Assembly (NCBI GenBank): GCA_031290675.1
Contig: JAITNC010000010.1
Span: 1-6,917, forward strand
DNA length: 6,917 nt
Source: Campylobacteraceae bacterium
GTDB lineage: Bacteria > Campylobacterota > Campylobacteria > Campylobacterales > Campylobacteraceae
Direction of reading: 5' to 3'
Positions 6,769 to 6,917 of this stretch are shown in pieces; the stretch's first letter is position 1, and every line of letters begins with the position of its first letter. The notes beneath the pieces are model-generated. The model was given only the letters and a program-made list of their open reading frames with translations. It was not told the origin of the DNA and searched no databases. The position numbers and the translations under genes are program-made.

Positions 6769-6794
6769 AAAAAAGCAAAGCAGTTTGCTTTTTT
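6769..6794. terminator. bidirectional terminator-like hairpin
   Basis: The arms AAAAAAGCAAA (6769-6779) and TTTGCTTTTTT (6784-6794) are perfectly complementary over 11 bp around a GCAG loop. Each arm ends in a run of six A or T, so a U-tract would follow the stem in either direction, as in bidirectional Rho-independent terminators. The stem has only two GC pairs, which makes it weak. No gene ending nearby is visible in the window on the plus strand, so what it would terminate is unclear. Confidence 0.5.
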
Positions 6795-6894
6795 GACTGC
6801 GTTTCTGGAGCTGCGGAACTCACTCAGTCGTTCAAACAGTCCTCGCTCTTTATCCTATCAACACTTCAAATACTTGGCAGTTACAACGGGGCTA

Positions 6895-6914
6895 ACAGCA
6901 AACAAGTTTGCTGT
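6895..6914. repeat. perfect hairpin ACAGCAAAC/GTTTGCTGT at window end
   Basis: Nine-base arms, 6895-6903 and 6906-6914, are perfectly complementary around two bases; a realistic fold is an 8-bp stem with loop CAAG. It shares the AGCAAA/TTTGCT stem core with the hairpin at 6769-6794. The window stops three bases later, so whether a T-run makes it a terminator cannot be seen. Confidence 0.5.
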
Positions 6915-6917
6915 ATT

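Larger units (their letters stand above)
6672..6891. mobile_element. possible small non-autonomous element bounded by inverted repeats
   Basis: The left end CCCCTAGTGTAACTGTCC (6672-6689) and the right end GGCAGTTACAACGGGG (6876-6891) are imperfect inverted repeats. They share CCCC and TGTAACTG, separated by two or three unmatched bases. About 220 nt lie between the outer ends, with two strong hairpins inside and no open frame. This is the size and form of a MITE-like element, but no target-site duplication is evident. The same pairing could instead close a structured RNA, so the call is tentative. Confidence 0.3.
6584..6917. other. non-coding, hairpin-rich spacer
   Basis: This 334-nt stretch to the window end has no open frame with a convincing start and ribosome binding site on either strand. 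It is dominated by inverted repeats, listed separately. The pyrimidine-rich left part (6584-6630) contains no obvious signal. The segment 6795-6870, between the terminator-like hairpins, shows no strong structure. The whole has the character of repeat or mobile-element-derived DNA and may continue beyond the window. Confidence 0.6.

Noticed and set aside
6749..6796. Plus-strand 15-codon frame MLKINFVKKQSSLLF with AAGG 9 nt upstream.
   Set aside because: The Shine-Dalgarno-like bases and the codons are both arms of hairpins, so they are explained by the palindromes; no promoter or downstream gene supports a leader peptide.

Overview
The window reads as chromosomal housekeeping DNA from a member of the Campylobacterota (Epsilonproteobacteria), probably a free-living sulfur- or hydrogen-oxidising type rather than a pathogen. 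This rests on the overall look of the GyrA, Asd, HemE and UPF0114 proteins and on promoters with a clear -10 but poor -35. The genus is not established. No previously undescribed multi-gene system is visible. The coding part is ordinary, and the least explained DNA is the non-coding right end.

Layout, left to right. Positions 37-111 hold a tRNA-Asn(GUU) gene on the minus strand, with its own strong sigma70-type promoter at 129-157. From 198 to 6187 there are five minus-strand genes, transcribed right to left: gyrA (DNA gyrase A), asd (aspartate-semialdehyde dehydrogenase), a UPF0114/YqhA-type membrane protein, hemE (uroporphyrinogen decarboxylase) and an uncharacterised radical SAM protein. 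The junctions are a 2-nt gap, a 4-nt overlap (if the TTG start is used), a 1-nt overlap and a 1-nt overlap. They therefore almost certainly form one translationally coupled operon driven from a promoter just upstream of gyrA (-10 at 6223-6228). No hairpin terminator is visible between the radical SAM gene and the tRNA, so readthrough into tRNA-Asn is possible. The genes share no single pathway: DNA topology, the aspartate amino-acid and diaminopimelate pathway, tetrapyrrole synthesis, and two genes of unknown function.

The divergent side of gyrA (6188-6402) carries a plus-strand promoter-like sequence, a good Shine-Dalgarno and an ATG at 6403. The resulting frame stops after eight codons (MKSPLVSL), inside a repeat that begins at about 6420. 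It looks like the 5' remnant of a gene cut off by repeat DNA. From 6420 to 6583 there is a composite array of two kinds of short palindromic REP-like repeats (A-B-B-A-B). From 6584 to the end there is no convincing gene. That stretch holds several strong hairpins, some nested between a pair of imperfect inverted repeats (6672-6689 and 6876-6891), suggesting a small non-autonomous mobile element or a structured, terminator-rich spacer.

The most useful observation in the coding part is that GyrA has valine at the quinolone-determining position equivalent to E. coli Ser83 and C. jejuni Thr86.
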